Source of the DNA: JAZDLO01 sp043801935
Lineage (GTDB): Bacteria; Actinomycetota; Thermoleophilia; RBG-16-64-13
Assembly: GCA_043801935.1 (NCBI GenBank)
Contig: JAZDLO010000247.1
Location: forward strand, 1 to 20,909
Direction: 5' to 3'
DNA length: 20,909 bases
In this document: positions 6,453 through 14,017 of the stretch, piece by piece
Layout of the letters: each line of letters starts with the position of its first letter
Position numbering within the stretch: position 1 is the stretch's first letter
Notes under the pieces: generated by a model
What the model saw: only the letters and a program-made list of their open reading frames with translations
What the model was told of the DNA's origin: nothing
The model's database searches: none
Position numbers and translations under genes: made by a program

Positions 6453-7502
6453 GTGGTAGTGGTGATCGACGACGGCAGACTCGCAGATCCGGAGGAAGTC
6501 CCTCAGGAGCAGGAACTGGAACGGTCCTTGCGCCCACGTTCGCTGGCTGCCTTCGTCGGTCAACCGGTCCTGAGGGAACAACTGCAGATCTTTATCGAAG
6601 CGGCGAGGTCGCGGGGCGAGCCGCTCGATCACGTGTTGCTCGCCGGTCCTCCGGGACTGGGAAAGACCACCCTCGCCAACATCATCGCCTTGGAGATGGG
6701 GGTCGGCATCGTCACCACCTCAGGGCCAGCCCTGGAACGCAAGGCCGACATGGCCGCCATCCTCACACACTTGCAGGAGGGGGATGTCCTGTTCATCGAC
6801 GAGATCCACCGGCTCAACCGGTCGATCGAGGAGATCCTCTACCCGGCCATGGAGGATTTCGAGATCGACATCGTCATTGGTCAAGGCCCCAGCGCGCGCA
6901 CCATCCGGCTGGAATTGCCCCACTTCACCCTCATCGGCGCGACGACGCGTTCGGGCTTGATCACGACTCCGCTGCGCGATCGCTTTGGCTTCTCCCACCG
7001 GCTTGACTACTACTCGGTAGAGGACCTTGAGCTGATCGTGGGGCGCTCGGCGGATATCCTGGACGTCTCCATCGACGGCGCAGGTGCGCGCGAGCTTGCC
7101 CTGCGCTCCCGGGGGACACCGCGTATCGCCAACCGGCTGTTGCGGCGGGTACGCGACTATGCTCAGGTCAGACACCAGGGAAGCATCACCGGCGATATCG
7201 CCCTGGAGGCATTGCGCCTGTTCGAGGTGGACGACGAAGGTCTCGACAGGGTCGATCGAGAGATCCTCAATCTGATCCTGAACAAGTTCGACGGGGGACC
7301 GGTGGGGCTCTCCACTCTGGCCGTGGCGATCGGCGAAGAGGCCGACACGATCGAAGACGTCTACGAGCCTTTCCTCCTGCAGCGCGGCTTTCTCATGCGC
7401 ACCCCGCGAGGCCGGGTGCTGACCCGCCTGGGCTACGAACACTGTGGGGCGAAGCCGCCGGTAGCCGCGCAACCTGCTCGGCCGGACACGCTGTTCCGTT
7501 AG
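6453..7502 (+). CDS. ruvB: Holliday junction branch migration DNA helicase RuvB
   Basis: This AAA+ ATPase drives branch migration. The 349-residue protein has Walker A GPPGLGKT (65-72), Walker B DVLFIDEIH (111-119), sensor 1 GATTRSG (162-168), the arginine finger segment PLRDRFG (173-179), the sensor 2 region with GTPRIANRLLRRVRDY, and a C-terminal winged helix ending PRGRVLTRLGY. An Ala/Pro-rich tail of about 20 residues follows. The start is one of several GTG codons in the first 12 nt (6453, 6459, 6462); AGGACAAGG upstream does not separate them. It completes ruvCAB and is followed after 24 nt by queH. Confidence 0.97.
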   Translation: MVVVIDDGRLADPEEVPQEQELERSLRPRSLAAFVGQPVLREQLQIFIEAARSRGEPLDHVLLAGPPGLGKTTLANIIALEMGVGIVTTSGPALERKADMAAILTHLQEGDVLFIDEIHRLNRSIEEILYPAMEDFEIDIVIGQGPSARTIRLELPHFTLIGATTRSGLITTPLRDRFGFSHRLDYYSVEDLELIVGRSADILDVSIDGAGARELALRSRGTPRIANRLLRRVRDYAQVRHQGSITGDIALEALRLFEVDDEGLDRVDREILNLILNKFDGGPVGLSTLAVAIGEEADTIEDVYEPFLLQRGFLMRTPRGRVLTRLGYEHCGAKPPVAAQPARPDTLFR

Positions 7503-7526
7503 CGACCCGGACCCGTCCCGGCCGTT

Positions 7527-8057
7527 ATGAAGTTGCTCCTCCACATCTGTTGCGGTCCCTGCGCCAGCGCCACGATCCCCGCGTGGCGCCAGAGGGACGC
7601 CGAGGTCCTGGGGTTCTTCTACAACCCGAACATCCATCCCCTACTCGAATACCGCCGCCGGCTGACCGGGGCCCGGGACGTGGCGCGGATCGCCGGTATG
7701 CCCCTGATCGAGGACACCGCCTACGACCCGGAGCTTTGGTTTGCCAAGGTGGGCGGCGGAAAAGGGTCGCGATGCGCGCGTTGCATCGCCCAGCGGCTGG
7801 AGCGCGCGGCGGAGGAGGCCGTTGCTCAGGGATGTGACGCGTTCTCCACCACCCTCTCCATCAGTCCTTGGCAGGATCAGGAGGCCATACGAGCGGGGGG
7901 CGAGCGTGCCGGCCGGCTGCACGCGGTGGATTTCGTGTACGAGGACTTACGCCCACTCTATGCGGAATCGCGCCGCTTGAGCCGGGAATGGGGCATCTAC
8001 CGGCAGAGGTATTGCGGCTGCCTGATATCTGAGTGGGAGCGATATCGTGCGCCTTGA
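7527..8057 (+). CDS. queH: Epoxyqueuosine reductase QueH
   Basis: QueH (formerly DUF208) carries out the last step of queuosine synthesis, reducing epoxyqueuosine to queuosine in tRNA. It is unrelated to the cobalamin-dependent QueG. The 176-residue protein shows the family signatures in order: HICCGPC (6-12), FYNPNIHPLLEYRRR (31-45), RCARC (82-86), FSTTLSISPWQ (106-116) and YRQRYCGC (158-165). The cysteines at 8, 9, 83, 86, 163 and 165 are candidates for the iron-sulfur cluster and iron site seen in the Thermotoga enzyme. ATG 7527 lies 24 nt after ruvB with no clear strong ribosome binding site. The gene overlaps queA by 11 nt, linking the last pathway step directly to the two before it. Confidence 0.95.
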   Translation: MKLLLHICCGPCASATIPAWRQRDAEVLGFFYNPNIHPLLEYRRRLTGARDVARIAGMPLIEDTAYDPELWFAKVGGGKGSRCARCIAQRLERAAEEAVAQGCDAFSTTLSISPWQDQEAIRAGGERAGRLHAVDFVYEDLRPLYAESRRLSREWGIYRQRYCGCLISEWERYRAP

Positions 8058-9135
8058 GGAATTGGACTTCGACGTGCCCGAAGGATCGATCGCGCAGCGG
8101 CCGGCGGAGCCGCGCGACTCCTGTCGTCTCATGTATCTCGATAGGCAGGGAAGCGTGCATCACGGGCGTTTTTTCGACCTCCCCCAGTACTTGCGGCCGG
8201 GTGACACTCTCGTGCTTAACGACTCGCGGGTCCTGGCGGCTCGGGTCCAGGCTACCAAGCCGACCGGGGGCTGCGTAGAGCTGTTGTTCCTGCGGCCGAT
8301 TGATGGACGGCCTCAGAGGGTCGGAGAGGTATGGGAGGTGCTGGCGCGGCCTTCGCACCGCCTGCGGCCGGGGACCGAGCTGACCGTCGCTGGGACGCAG
8401 CGGCTGATCCTGCGCGAACGGCTGGGGGAAGGGCGTTGGTTGGTAGGAGGTCCGGCGGGAAGCTCTATGGTGGCAGTCATGGATGCCCATGGGGCGCTCC
8501 CCCTGCCCCCCTACATCAAGACCTACCCCGATGATCCCTCCAGTTATCAAACGGTCTACGCCGCGGCGCCCGGCTCGGCCGCGGCGCCCACGGCGGGTTT
8601 GCACTTCACCCCCGGTTTGTTGGAGCGACTGCGGCGCTCAGGGGTCCGTTCGGCCTCTGTGACCCTGCATGTGGGCCTGGACACGTTCCAGCCTATCCGT
8701 GAGCCGGTGGTCGAGGAGCATCGGATCCACCGGGAGACGTACAGCGTGTCTAGCACCGCCGTAAAGACGATCCGTAGCACCCTCCAATCGGGTGATCGTC
8801 TCGTCGCCGTGGGCACAACGACCGCCAGGGTACTCGAGACCTTGGCGACCAGAGGACTCTTGGCTGGATCGGAACGGCCGGGAGCGACTACCGGCTCTAC
8901 GGAGATCTTCATGACCCCGGGTCACCGCTTCCAAGCGGTGCATGTGTTGCTGACGAACTTCCATCTGCCGCGCAGCACGGTCTTGGCGCTCGTGATGGCT
9001 TTCGCGGGGATAGAGCCCGTGCACCGCGCATATGCTGAGGCCATCGATCGCGGCTATCGCTTCTTCAGCTTCGGAGACGCTATGTTGATCGAGGCCCCGG
9101 TGCTGGAGGAACCGGGCGGGCGACAGAGCAGATGA
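8047..9135 (+). CDS. queA: tRNA preQ1(34) S-adenosylmethionine ribosyltransferase-isomerase QueA
   Basis: QueA transfers and isomerises the ribosyl part of SAM onto preQ1 in tRNA, forming epoxyqueuosine. The 362-residue length and motifs fit: LDFDVPEGSIAQRPAEPRDS at the N-terminus, YLRPGDTLVLNDSRVLAARV, the conserved PLPPYIK segment, SAAAPTAGLHFTP (192-204), LHVGLDTFQPI, and LLTNFHLPRSTVLALVMAF near the C-terminus. The start is GTG 8047, 11 nt inside the end of queH, behind GGGAGCG. The stop overlaps the tgt ATG as ATGA (9132-9135), so tgt is probably translationally coupled. Confidence 0.97.
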   Translation: MRLEELDFDVPEGSIAQRPAEPRDSCRLMYLDRQGSVHHGRFFDLPQYLRPGDTLVLNDSRVLAARVQATKPTGGCVELLFLRPIDGRPQRVGEVWEVLARPSHRLRPGTELTVAGTQRLILRERLGEGRWLVGGPAGSSMVAVMDAHGALPLPPYIKTYPDDPSSYQTVYAAAPGSAAAPTAGLHFTPGLLERLRRSGVRSASVTLHVGLDTFQPIREPVVEEHRIHRETYSVSSTAVKTIRSTLQSGDRLVAVGTTTARVLETLATRGLLAGSERPGATTGSTEIFMTPGHRFQAVHVLLTNFHLPRSTVLALVMAFAGIEPVHRAYAEAIDRGYRFFSFGDAMLIEAPVLEEPGGRQSR

Positions 9136-10268
9136 GACTTCTGGACGGGCTTCCTGATTTCCCGTTCGTCGTCGAGGCACGCGATGGCGCCGCCCGGGCG
9201 GGGCGGCTGGAGACTCCGCGGGGTGTGATCGAGACACCCTGCTTCATGCCGGTGGGGACCAAAGGGACCGTCAAAGCCATCACCCCGGAGCGGTTGCGGG
9301 CGGTGGGGGCGCAGATCATCTTGGCCAAGACCTACCATTTGGCTCTCCGGCCGGGGAGCGAGGTAGTGCGCCGGCTCGGAGGCCTCCATCGGTTCATGCA
9401 CTGGGGGGGTCCCATACTCACCGACAGCGGGGGGTACCAGGTCTTCAGTCTAAGGGACACTGCTCGTATCGAAGAGAATGGAGTGGCCTTCCGCTCGATC
9501 TATGACGGGTCACAGCATGTGTTCACCCCGGAACGGGCCATGGCCGAGCAGCAGGCTCTGGGCGCCGACTTGGTTATGTGCTTCGATCAGTGTCCGCCGG
9601 GAACGGCCGGCGAAGGCGCCGTCAGGGAGGCCATGGAACGAACCTCGCGCTGGGCAGCGCGCTGCAAACGCGCCCACCAGGAGAATGGAGGCCAGGGCAC
9701 CGACGGCCCTCAGATGTTGCTCGGCATCACCCAGGGTGGCGTGGTGCCGCACCTTCGCCGGGAGAGCGTGGAGCAGTTGATCGCCGTCGGCTTTCCCGGG
9801 TATGCTATCGGGGGTCTCACCGTGGGGGAGGACCGGCAGGCCATGTTGGAGACCACCGCGCTCACCGCATCCCTCCTTCCTGACGACAGGCTTCGCTACT
9901 TCATGGGCCTGGGAGATCCGCGGGGCCTCATCGAAGCCATAGCGCGCGGAGTAGACATCTTCGACTGTGTGCTCCCCACACGCACAGCCAGGATGGGGAC
10001 CGCCTTGACACGCTTGGGGCGGCTCAACCTGCGCAACGCCGAGCACGCTCTGTCCACGGAGCCGCTTGAGGAGGGGTGCCCCTGCGCCGCGTGCGCGGGC
10101 TACTCACGAGGGTCCGTCCGGCATTTCGTCATGCAGAAGGAGATCTTGGGTGTGATGCTCCTCACAGAACACAACCTCATGTTTCTCACTCGGTTGGTCG
10201 CCGAAGCTAGAGAAGCGATCATGGTCGGCCGTCTTGCTTCCTTAGGAGATAGCTTGGGCGCCGCGTGA
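9132..10268 (+). CDS. tgt: tRNA-guanine(34) transglycosylase (bacterial Tgt)
   Basis: Tgt exchanges guanine 34 for preQ1 in GUN-anticodon tRNAs. The 378-residue TIM barrel has general acid/base D98 in LTDSGGYQVFSL, nucleophile D278 in GVDIFDCVLPTRTARMG, and the zinc site C316, C318, C321 (CPCAAC) plus H347 (LLTEHNL). The substrate loop FDQCPPG (151-157) and the GGLTVGE segment are as in bacterial enzymes. The ATG overlaps the queA stop. With queA and queH just upstream, the three tRNA-level steps of queuosine synthesis are all in one run. The preQ1 synthesis genes queCDEF are not in the window. Confidence 0.97.
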   Translation: MRLLDGLPDFPFVVEARDGAARAGRLETPRGVIETPCFMPVGTKGTVKAITPERLRAVGAQIILAKTYHLALRPGSEVVRRLGGLHRFMHWGGPILTDSGGYQVFSLRDTARIEENGVAFRSIYDGSQHVFTPERAMAEQQALGADLVMCFDQCPPGTAGEGAVREAMERTSRWAARCKRAHQENGGQGTDGPQMLLGITQGGVVPHLRRESVEQLIAVGFPGYAIGGLTVGEDRQAMLETTALTASLLPDDRLRYFMGLGDPRGLIEAIARGVDIFDCVLPTRTARMGTALTRLGRLNLRNAEHALSTEPLEEGCPCAACAGYSRGSVRHFVMQKEILGVMLLTEHNLMFLTRLVAEAREAIMVGRLASLGDSLGAA

Positions 10269-10301
10269 TAACATAAACGGCTACGTCAATTGGCTCCGCT
10301 T

Positions 10302-10323
10302 CCGCCCGATCATAGGCGGGCGG
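10302..10323 (+). other. Stem-loop between tgt and yajC
   Basis: CCGCCC (10302-10307) pairs with GGGCGG (10318-10323) around a 10-nt loop. The next bases are TTCTTGAG, not a U-tract, so it is at most a weak terminator or a processing site. It ends 8 nt before the strong AAGGAGG site of yajC. Confidence 0.4.
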
Positions 10324-10343
10324 TTCTTGAGAAGGAGGACAGT

Positions 10344-10805
10344 TTGGGCGGCTCATCCTCGATGTTGATCATCTATGTCGTCGCGTTCATCGCCATCTTC
10401 TACTTCATGGCGATCAGGCCGCAGCAAAGACAGCGAAGGGCACACCAAGCGGTGCTTTCATCGCTCAAGAAGGGTGACCGCATTGTCACCGCGGCGGGGA
10501 TCTATGGGACGGTCAAGCGAGTCGAAGAGACCATCGTGGTGGTCGAGGTCGCCAAGGGCGTGACCTTGAAGATCTCTCGTAGGGCCGTGGCCGAGATCAT
10601 CAAGGATGGCGCCGAAGCGCGGGCTGCCGCCCCGGAGGCCCCTCGGCGTCGCGGCAAGGCCGCTCCGGCCGAGATAGAGGAGTCCACCGCCGACGACGTA
10701 GATGCTGTTGCGGATGAGGCAGAAAGCGCGTCCGCGGAAGGTGACGCGCTGGACGACGCGTCGACCGAGGTGTCGTCCGGGACCTCTTCCAAGGGTGACG
10801 CGTAA
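10344..10805 (+). CDS. yajC: Preprotein translocase subunit YajC
   Basis: YajC is a small single-pass membrane partner of SecDF-SecYEG. I chose TTG 10344 because AAGGAGG (10332-10338) lies 5 nt upstream and the membrane segment follows at once; the frame is open further upstream to 10290, but that would add unrelated polar residues. The 153-residue product has one transmembrane helix (about 8-24, MLIIYVVAFIAIFYFM) followed by the family signature MAIRPQQRQRR, then a cytoplasmic beta-rich part (KKGDRIVTAAGIYGTVKRVE). The last 55 or so residues form an acidic Ala/Glu/Asp/Ser tail longer than in the short E. coli protein. It precedes secD-secF, its usual neighbours, with a 164-nt gap. Confidence 0.94.
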   Translation: MGGSSSMLIIYVVAFIAIFYFMAIRPQQRQRRAHQAVLSSLKKGDRIVTAAGIYGTVKRVEETIVVVEVAKGVTLKISRRAVAEIIKDGAEARAAAPEAPRRRGKAAPAEIEESTADDVDAVADEAESASAEGDALDDASTEVSSGTSSKGDA

Positions 10806-10824
10806 CCTCAGATGTGTAGAGGCT

Positions 10825-10850
10825 CGAGGTCCCAGACCTCGGGCCCGAGG
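10825..10850 (+). other. Overlapping inverted repeats after yajC
   Basis: CGAGGTC (10825-10831) and GACCTCG (10835-10841) form a 7-bp stem with a 3-nt loop. The right arm overlaps a perfect 14-bp palindrome CCTCGGGCCCGAGG (10837-10850), so the two structures compete. There is no U-tract. This may slow or end transcription from the yajC side before the secD promoter, or stabilise the mRNA 3' end. Confidence 0.4.
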
Positions 10851-10863
10851 GCGACGCGATTCG

Positions 10864-10892
10864 TTGACAGCACCCTGGTGGCGACTTATGCT
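10864..10892 (+). promoter_or_regulatory. Promoter candidate for secD-secF
   Basis: TTGACA (10864-10869, full consensus) and TATGCT (10887-10892, 4 of 6) are exactly 17 nt apart in the 164-nt yajC-secD gap. Predicted transcription start is near 10899, giving a leader of about 70 nt. This is the best -35/-10 pair I found in the window. Confidence 0.6.
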
Positions 10893-10969
10893 CGTCCCTT
10901 GCGGCTTTTAGGCCGACCGTCTCCGACCCACAAACCTGTAACTGAACCGTTTCTTAGGAAGGTGCGCCC

Positions 10970-12391
10970 TTGTCCAGAGTAAAGCGTGATGCCGGGATAC
11001 TGGTGCTCGTGGCAATACTGTTGGGTATTGCTGCTTATTTCGCCTTCCCGCTCTCCAACACCAACCTCGGCCTCGATCTTCAAGGTGGGCTCGCAGTGAT
11101 CCTCGAGGCCCAGGATTCTGCCAAGGCTCCCCGCACCGATGAGGGCGTGACTCAAGCGGTCAAGATCATCCAGAACCGGGTCAACAAGCTCGGAGTAGCT
11201 GAGCCTGAGATCCAGAGACAGGGTCAGTGGAAGATCAGCGTTCAGCTTCCCGGGGTGGCAAACCCCGAGGAAGCCCTGTCGATCATCGGGAAGACGGCCG
11301 TGCTCGAGTTCTACGATGTGAAACAGTTCGGCACACCGTATGCCAGCGAAGCGGAGGCTCTGAGCGCGGCTGGGGTCGCTTCGGTTTCCGCTTTGCCCGC
11401 GGACAAACGCATCGTCCATTGGTCTGTGGCCGGTGGCGGCTCCACGGACCAATGGTTCGTCGTCACGACGGAACCGGTACTCACCGGATCGACGCTCACC
11501 GGTGCCCAGACAGGGTTCGACCAGTTCAACAAGTCCAAAGTCGATATGCAGTTCAACAGCGAAGGCGGGGACATCTTCTCTCAGGTCACCGGGAAGATGG
11601 CCCAGACGGCCCAGATCACGGGCGAAGACCAGCGACTGGCGATCGTGCTGGATGGCAATGTGGAGTCGGCACCCAGGGTACAGGAGCAGATCGACGGAGG
11701 CAGGGCCGAGATCACGGGCGACTTCACCTCCGATGAGGCCAAGAATCTTGCCCTCGTTCTTCAGACCGGGGCACTGCCGGTGGAGCTCATGTCGGTGAGC
11801 CAGAACGCCATAGGCGCCACCCTGGGCAAAGCTGCGCTGAATCAGGCTCTGATCGCCGGGGCCGTCGGGCTGCTCCTCATCATGGTGTTCATGATCGCGT
11901 ACTACCGCCTTCTGGGTTTAGTGGCCAGCGTGGCCCTCATAATCTACGGCGTGCTTTTCCTTGGGATCTTGAACGGTGTCGGCGTGACCATGACCCTACC
12001 CGGCATCGCCGGGATGATCCTGACTCTGGGAATGGCTGTCGACGCGAACGTGCTCATCTTCGCTCGCATGAGGGATGAGGTGGGTGGTGGCAAGACCATC
12101 CCCGCGGCCACCAGCGCAGGGTTCAAGAAGGCCTTTCGGGCCGTTTTCGACTGCAATATGACTACCATCCTCACGGCGGTCATCCTGTTCTGGGCCGCCT
12201 CTGGCGGCATCAAAGGGTTCGCCCTCACACTGGGCGTGGGAGTGGCCCTCTCCATGTTCACGGCGGTCTTGGTCACTCGCTCGATGCTCACCCTGCTCAG
12301 TGGATGGAAGCCCTTCCGCAGCCGGAAGCTTCTCGGGCTCCATGTCCCCAAGGCGAAGATCGTCCCGGTGGAGAAGGGAGGCCAGTCATGA
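10970..12391 (+). CDS. secD: Protein translocase subunit SecD
   Basis: SecD pairs with SecF to use the proton gradient to pull exported proteins through SecYEG. The 473-residue protein has an N-terminal membrane helix (about 8-28), the GLDLQGGLAVILEAQ motif after it, a periplasmic/extracellular P1 region (about 40-280) and five C-terminal helices starting near 290. The RND signature LPGIAGMILTLGMAVDANVL is followed by IFARMRDE (about 345-372). It is shorter than E. coli SecD (about 615), as is common in Gram-positive bacteria. The start is TTG 10970 behind AGGAAGG (10956-10962). The stop overlaps the secF start as ATGA. Confidence 0.96.
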   Translation: MSRVKRDAGILVLVAILLGIAAYFAFPLSNTNLGLDLQGGLAVILEAQDSAKAPRTDEGVTQAVKIIQNRVNKLGVAEPEIQRQGQWKISVQLPGVANPEEALSIIGKTAVLEFYDVKQFGTPYASEAEALSAAGVASVSALPADKRIVHWSVAGGGSTDQWFVVTTEPVLTGSTLTGAQTGFDQFNKSKVDMQFNSEGGDIFSQVTGKMAQTAQITGEDQRLAIVLDGNVESAPRVQEQIDGGRAEITGDFTSDEAKNLALVLQTGALPVELMSVSQNAIGATLGKAALNQALIAGAVGLLLIMVFMIAYYRLLGLVASVALIIYGVLFLGILNGVGVTMTLPGIAGMILTLGMAVDANVLIFARMRDEVGGGKTIPAATSAGFKKAFRAVFDCNMTTILTAVILFWAASGGIKGFALTLGVGVALSMFTAVLVTRSMLTLLSGWKPFRSRKLLGLHVPKAKIVPVEKGGQS

Positions 12392-13494
12392 GGGTCTTCC
12401 ATTTCATGCGCTACAAGTGGTGGTTCCTGGGTTCGCTCAGCGCAGTCACCATATTCGCATTTGTCACCGTATTCATCGTAGGTCTCGATCTGGGCATCGA
12501 TTTCCGTGGTGGGGTCAGGATGGAAGTTGCGCTCGAGAAGAGCGCCACCGTGGATGATGTCCGGGCGGTGGTGAGCGGCATAGGGGTTCAAGATCCGGTC
12601 GTGCAATCGGTGACGGGGCCGAGCGGGGCAGACTCCTTTATGATAACCGCGGAGGAGATGTCCGCGGAAACGACGAAGCAGGTCATCGCGGAGTTGGACA
12701 GCCGCTATGGTGCGAAAGAGGGGGCTACGGGCGTCGAGACGGTCGGGGCCAGCTTCGGGAAAGAGACCACCAACCGAGCTTTCATCGCCATCGCGATCGC
12801 CGTGATAGCGATCATCGGCTATCTGTCGTTCCGTTTTGAGCTCAAGTTCGCAATACCTGCGATCGTCGCTCTCATCCACGACATCGGACTCACCCTGGGG
12901 ATATACGCGGCCAGCAACCGCTTGGTGACCACGGCCACGGTGGCGGCGATCCTCACGATCTTGGGGTATTCGGTCCACGACACCATTATCGTGTTCGACC
13001 GGATGCGCGAGAACACCCTTCTGATGAAGAAGGAGACCTACGGGGACATGGTAGACCTGTCCATCCGGCAGACCATGGTCCGGTCCATCAACACCACGAT
13101 CGCCCTCCTGCTCCCCCTACTCGCCATCCTCATCTTCGGCGGGCCCACTCTCAAGGACTTCGCCTTCGCCCTCACTATCGGCGTGCTCACGGGCACCTAT
13201 TCATCCTTCTTCGTAGCTTCGCCCATGGTGGTCCTGTGGAAAGAGCGGGAGCCGCGCTACCGCAAACGTCTTGCCGCCGCCGGGATGGGCGGAGGGATGG
13301 TGGTCGACGCCGGAATGGATCTGAATGAGGCGACTCCGGCCCCGGCGACTCCGCGAGCCTCAAAGGGAGCATCGGGGGTGGCGAGCGGGAGTGGCGGCGC
13401 GAAGCCGGGCGCGGCTCGGGTTTCGCACAAGCCCAAGAAAGGTAAGACCTCCAAGCGACCAGCAGCAAAGAATCCCAAGCGGACATCTCGTTGA
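12388..13494 (+). CDS. secF: Protein translocase subunit SecF
   Basis: The start is ATG 12388, overlapping the secD TGA and behind GGGAGG (12376-12381); a longer frame from 12304 lies inside secD and is not used. The 368-residue product has membrane helix 1 (about 12-32), GLDLGIDFRGGVRMEV, a short extracytoplasmic domain (about 45-130) and five further helices. The SecF signature is GYSVHDTIIVFDRMREN (about 192-208), in the TM4-TM5 region. The last 60 or so residues form a Pro/Ala/Gly-rich linker and a strongly basic Lys/Arg tail (KPKKGKTSKRP...), probably cytoplasmic, which could contact the ribosome or membrane lipids. The family role is firm; the tail's role is speculation. Confidence 0.96.
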   Translation: MRVFHFMRYKWWFLGSLSAVTIFAFVTVFIVGLDLGIDFRGGVRMEVALEKSATVDDVRAVVSGIGVQDPVVQSVTGPSGADSFMITAEEMSAETTKQVIAELDSRYGAKEGATGVETVGASFGKETTNRAFIAIAIAVIAIIGYLSFRFELKFAIPAIVALIHDIGLTLGIYAASNRLVTTATVAAILTILGYSVHDTIIVFDRMRENTLLMKKETYGDMVDLSIRQTMVRSINTTIALLLPLLAILIFGGPTLKDFAFALTIGVLTGTYSSFFVASPMVVLWKEREPRYRKRLAAAGMGGGMVVDAGMDLNEATPAPATPRASKGASGVASGSGGAKPGAARVSHKPKKGKTSKRPAAKNPKRTSR

Positions 13495-13506
13495 CAGGAG
13501 GACGCC

Positions 13507-13935
13507 GTGACGGAAGAGCCTACTCATGAGGCCGGGTCCGAATCCAAAGGCTCCACGGGCCAGAGCATCCGGGACCTGATCGAACGCACGTTCCTAGTGG
13601 GCATGGGCGCGGCCGCGTTGACCAAGGATCGTGTGCAAGATGTGGTCGAGGAGTTTGTTCACCGGGGACAGATCAGCGGCGAAGAGGGTCGGGACATGGT
13701 GGAGCGGCTTGTCAGCCGAAGTCGAGACGAGGCGCGTTCGGCCTTGAAGAGGGCCGATTCGTCCCTGCAGGGGGCGTATCGCGATATGGGGCTGACCACC
13801 AAGCGGGAACTCGAGGACATCGAATTCCGTTTGCGGCAGCTCGAGCATCGGGTGCAACTTCTGGAAGGGGCCGCCGACAGCAGCGGCTCCGGCGGACCGG
13901 CGGTCGGCTCGAGCGGCGACTCCACTCAGCCCTGA
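13507..13935 (+). CDS. Phasin-like coiled-coil protein
   Basis: The start is GTG 13507 behind AGGAGGA (13496-13502), 12 nt after the secF stop. The 142-residue protein has a polar N-terminus, a helical region LIERTFLVGMGAAALTKDRV (24-43), a segment GQISGEEGRDMVERLV typical of phasin-like COG3937 proteins, then a coiled coil (about 97-121, KRELEDIEFRLRQLEHRVQLLE) and a Gly/Ser-rich tail. Such proteins were named for polyhydroxyalkanoate granules, but most lack a PHA context, and no PHA genes are visible here. I recall them next to UbiB/AarF genes in several anaerobes, as here, but could not check. Exact function is unknown. Confidence 0.75.
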   Translation: MTEEPTHEAGSESKGSTGQSIRDLIERTFLVGMGAAALTKDRVQDVVEEFVHRGQISGEEGRDMVERLVSRSRDEARSALKRADSSLQGAYRDMGLTTKRELEDIEFRLRQLEHRVQLLEGAADSSGSGGPAVGSSGDSTQP

Positions 13936-13963
13936 GGGTTTCTCCAACGTCTTCGGTGACCGT

Positions 13964-13989
13964 CCGGGGCTACGCCACGTAGCTCCCGG
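13964..13989 (+). other. Strong stem-loop between the phasin-like gene and the ubiB-like gene
   Basis: CCGGGGCTACG (13964-13974) and CGTAGCTCCCGG (13978-13989) pair over 11 bp with one bulged C and one G-T pair, around a 3-nt CCA loop. No U-tract follows, so it is not a classical intrinsic terminator. It could be a Rho-type or pausing site, an mRNA-stabilising structure or a processing site. Confidence 0.55.
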
Positions 13990-14017
13990 TAGGCAAAGGT
14001 CTGCGCGGGGGGTCTCC

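Noticed and set aside
12304..12387. Longer secF start inside secD
   Set aside because: The extra residues are the secD end read in another frame. ATG 12388 has a good GGGAGG site and the usual SecF N-terminus.
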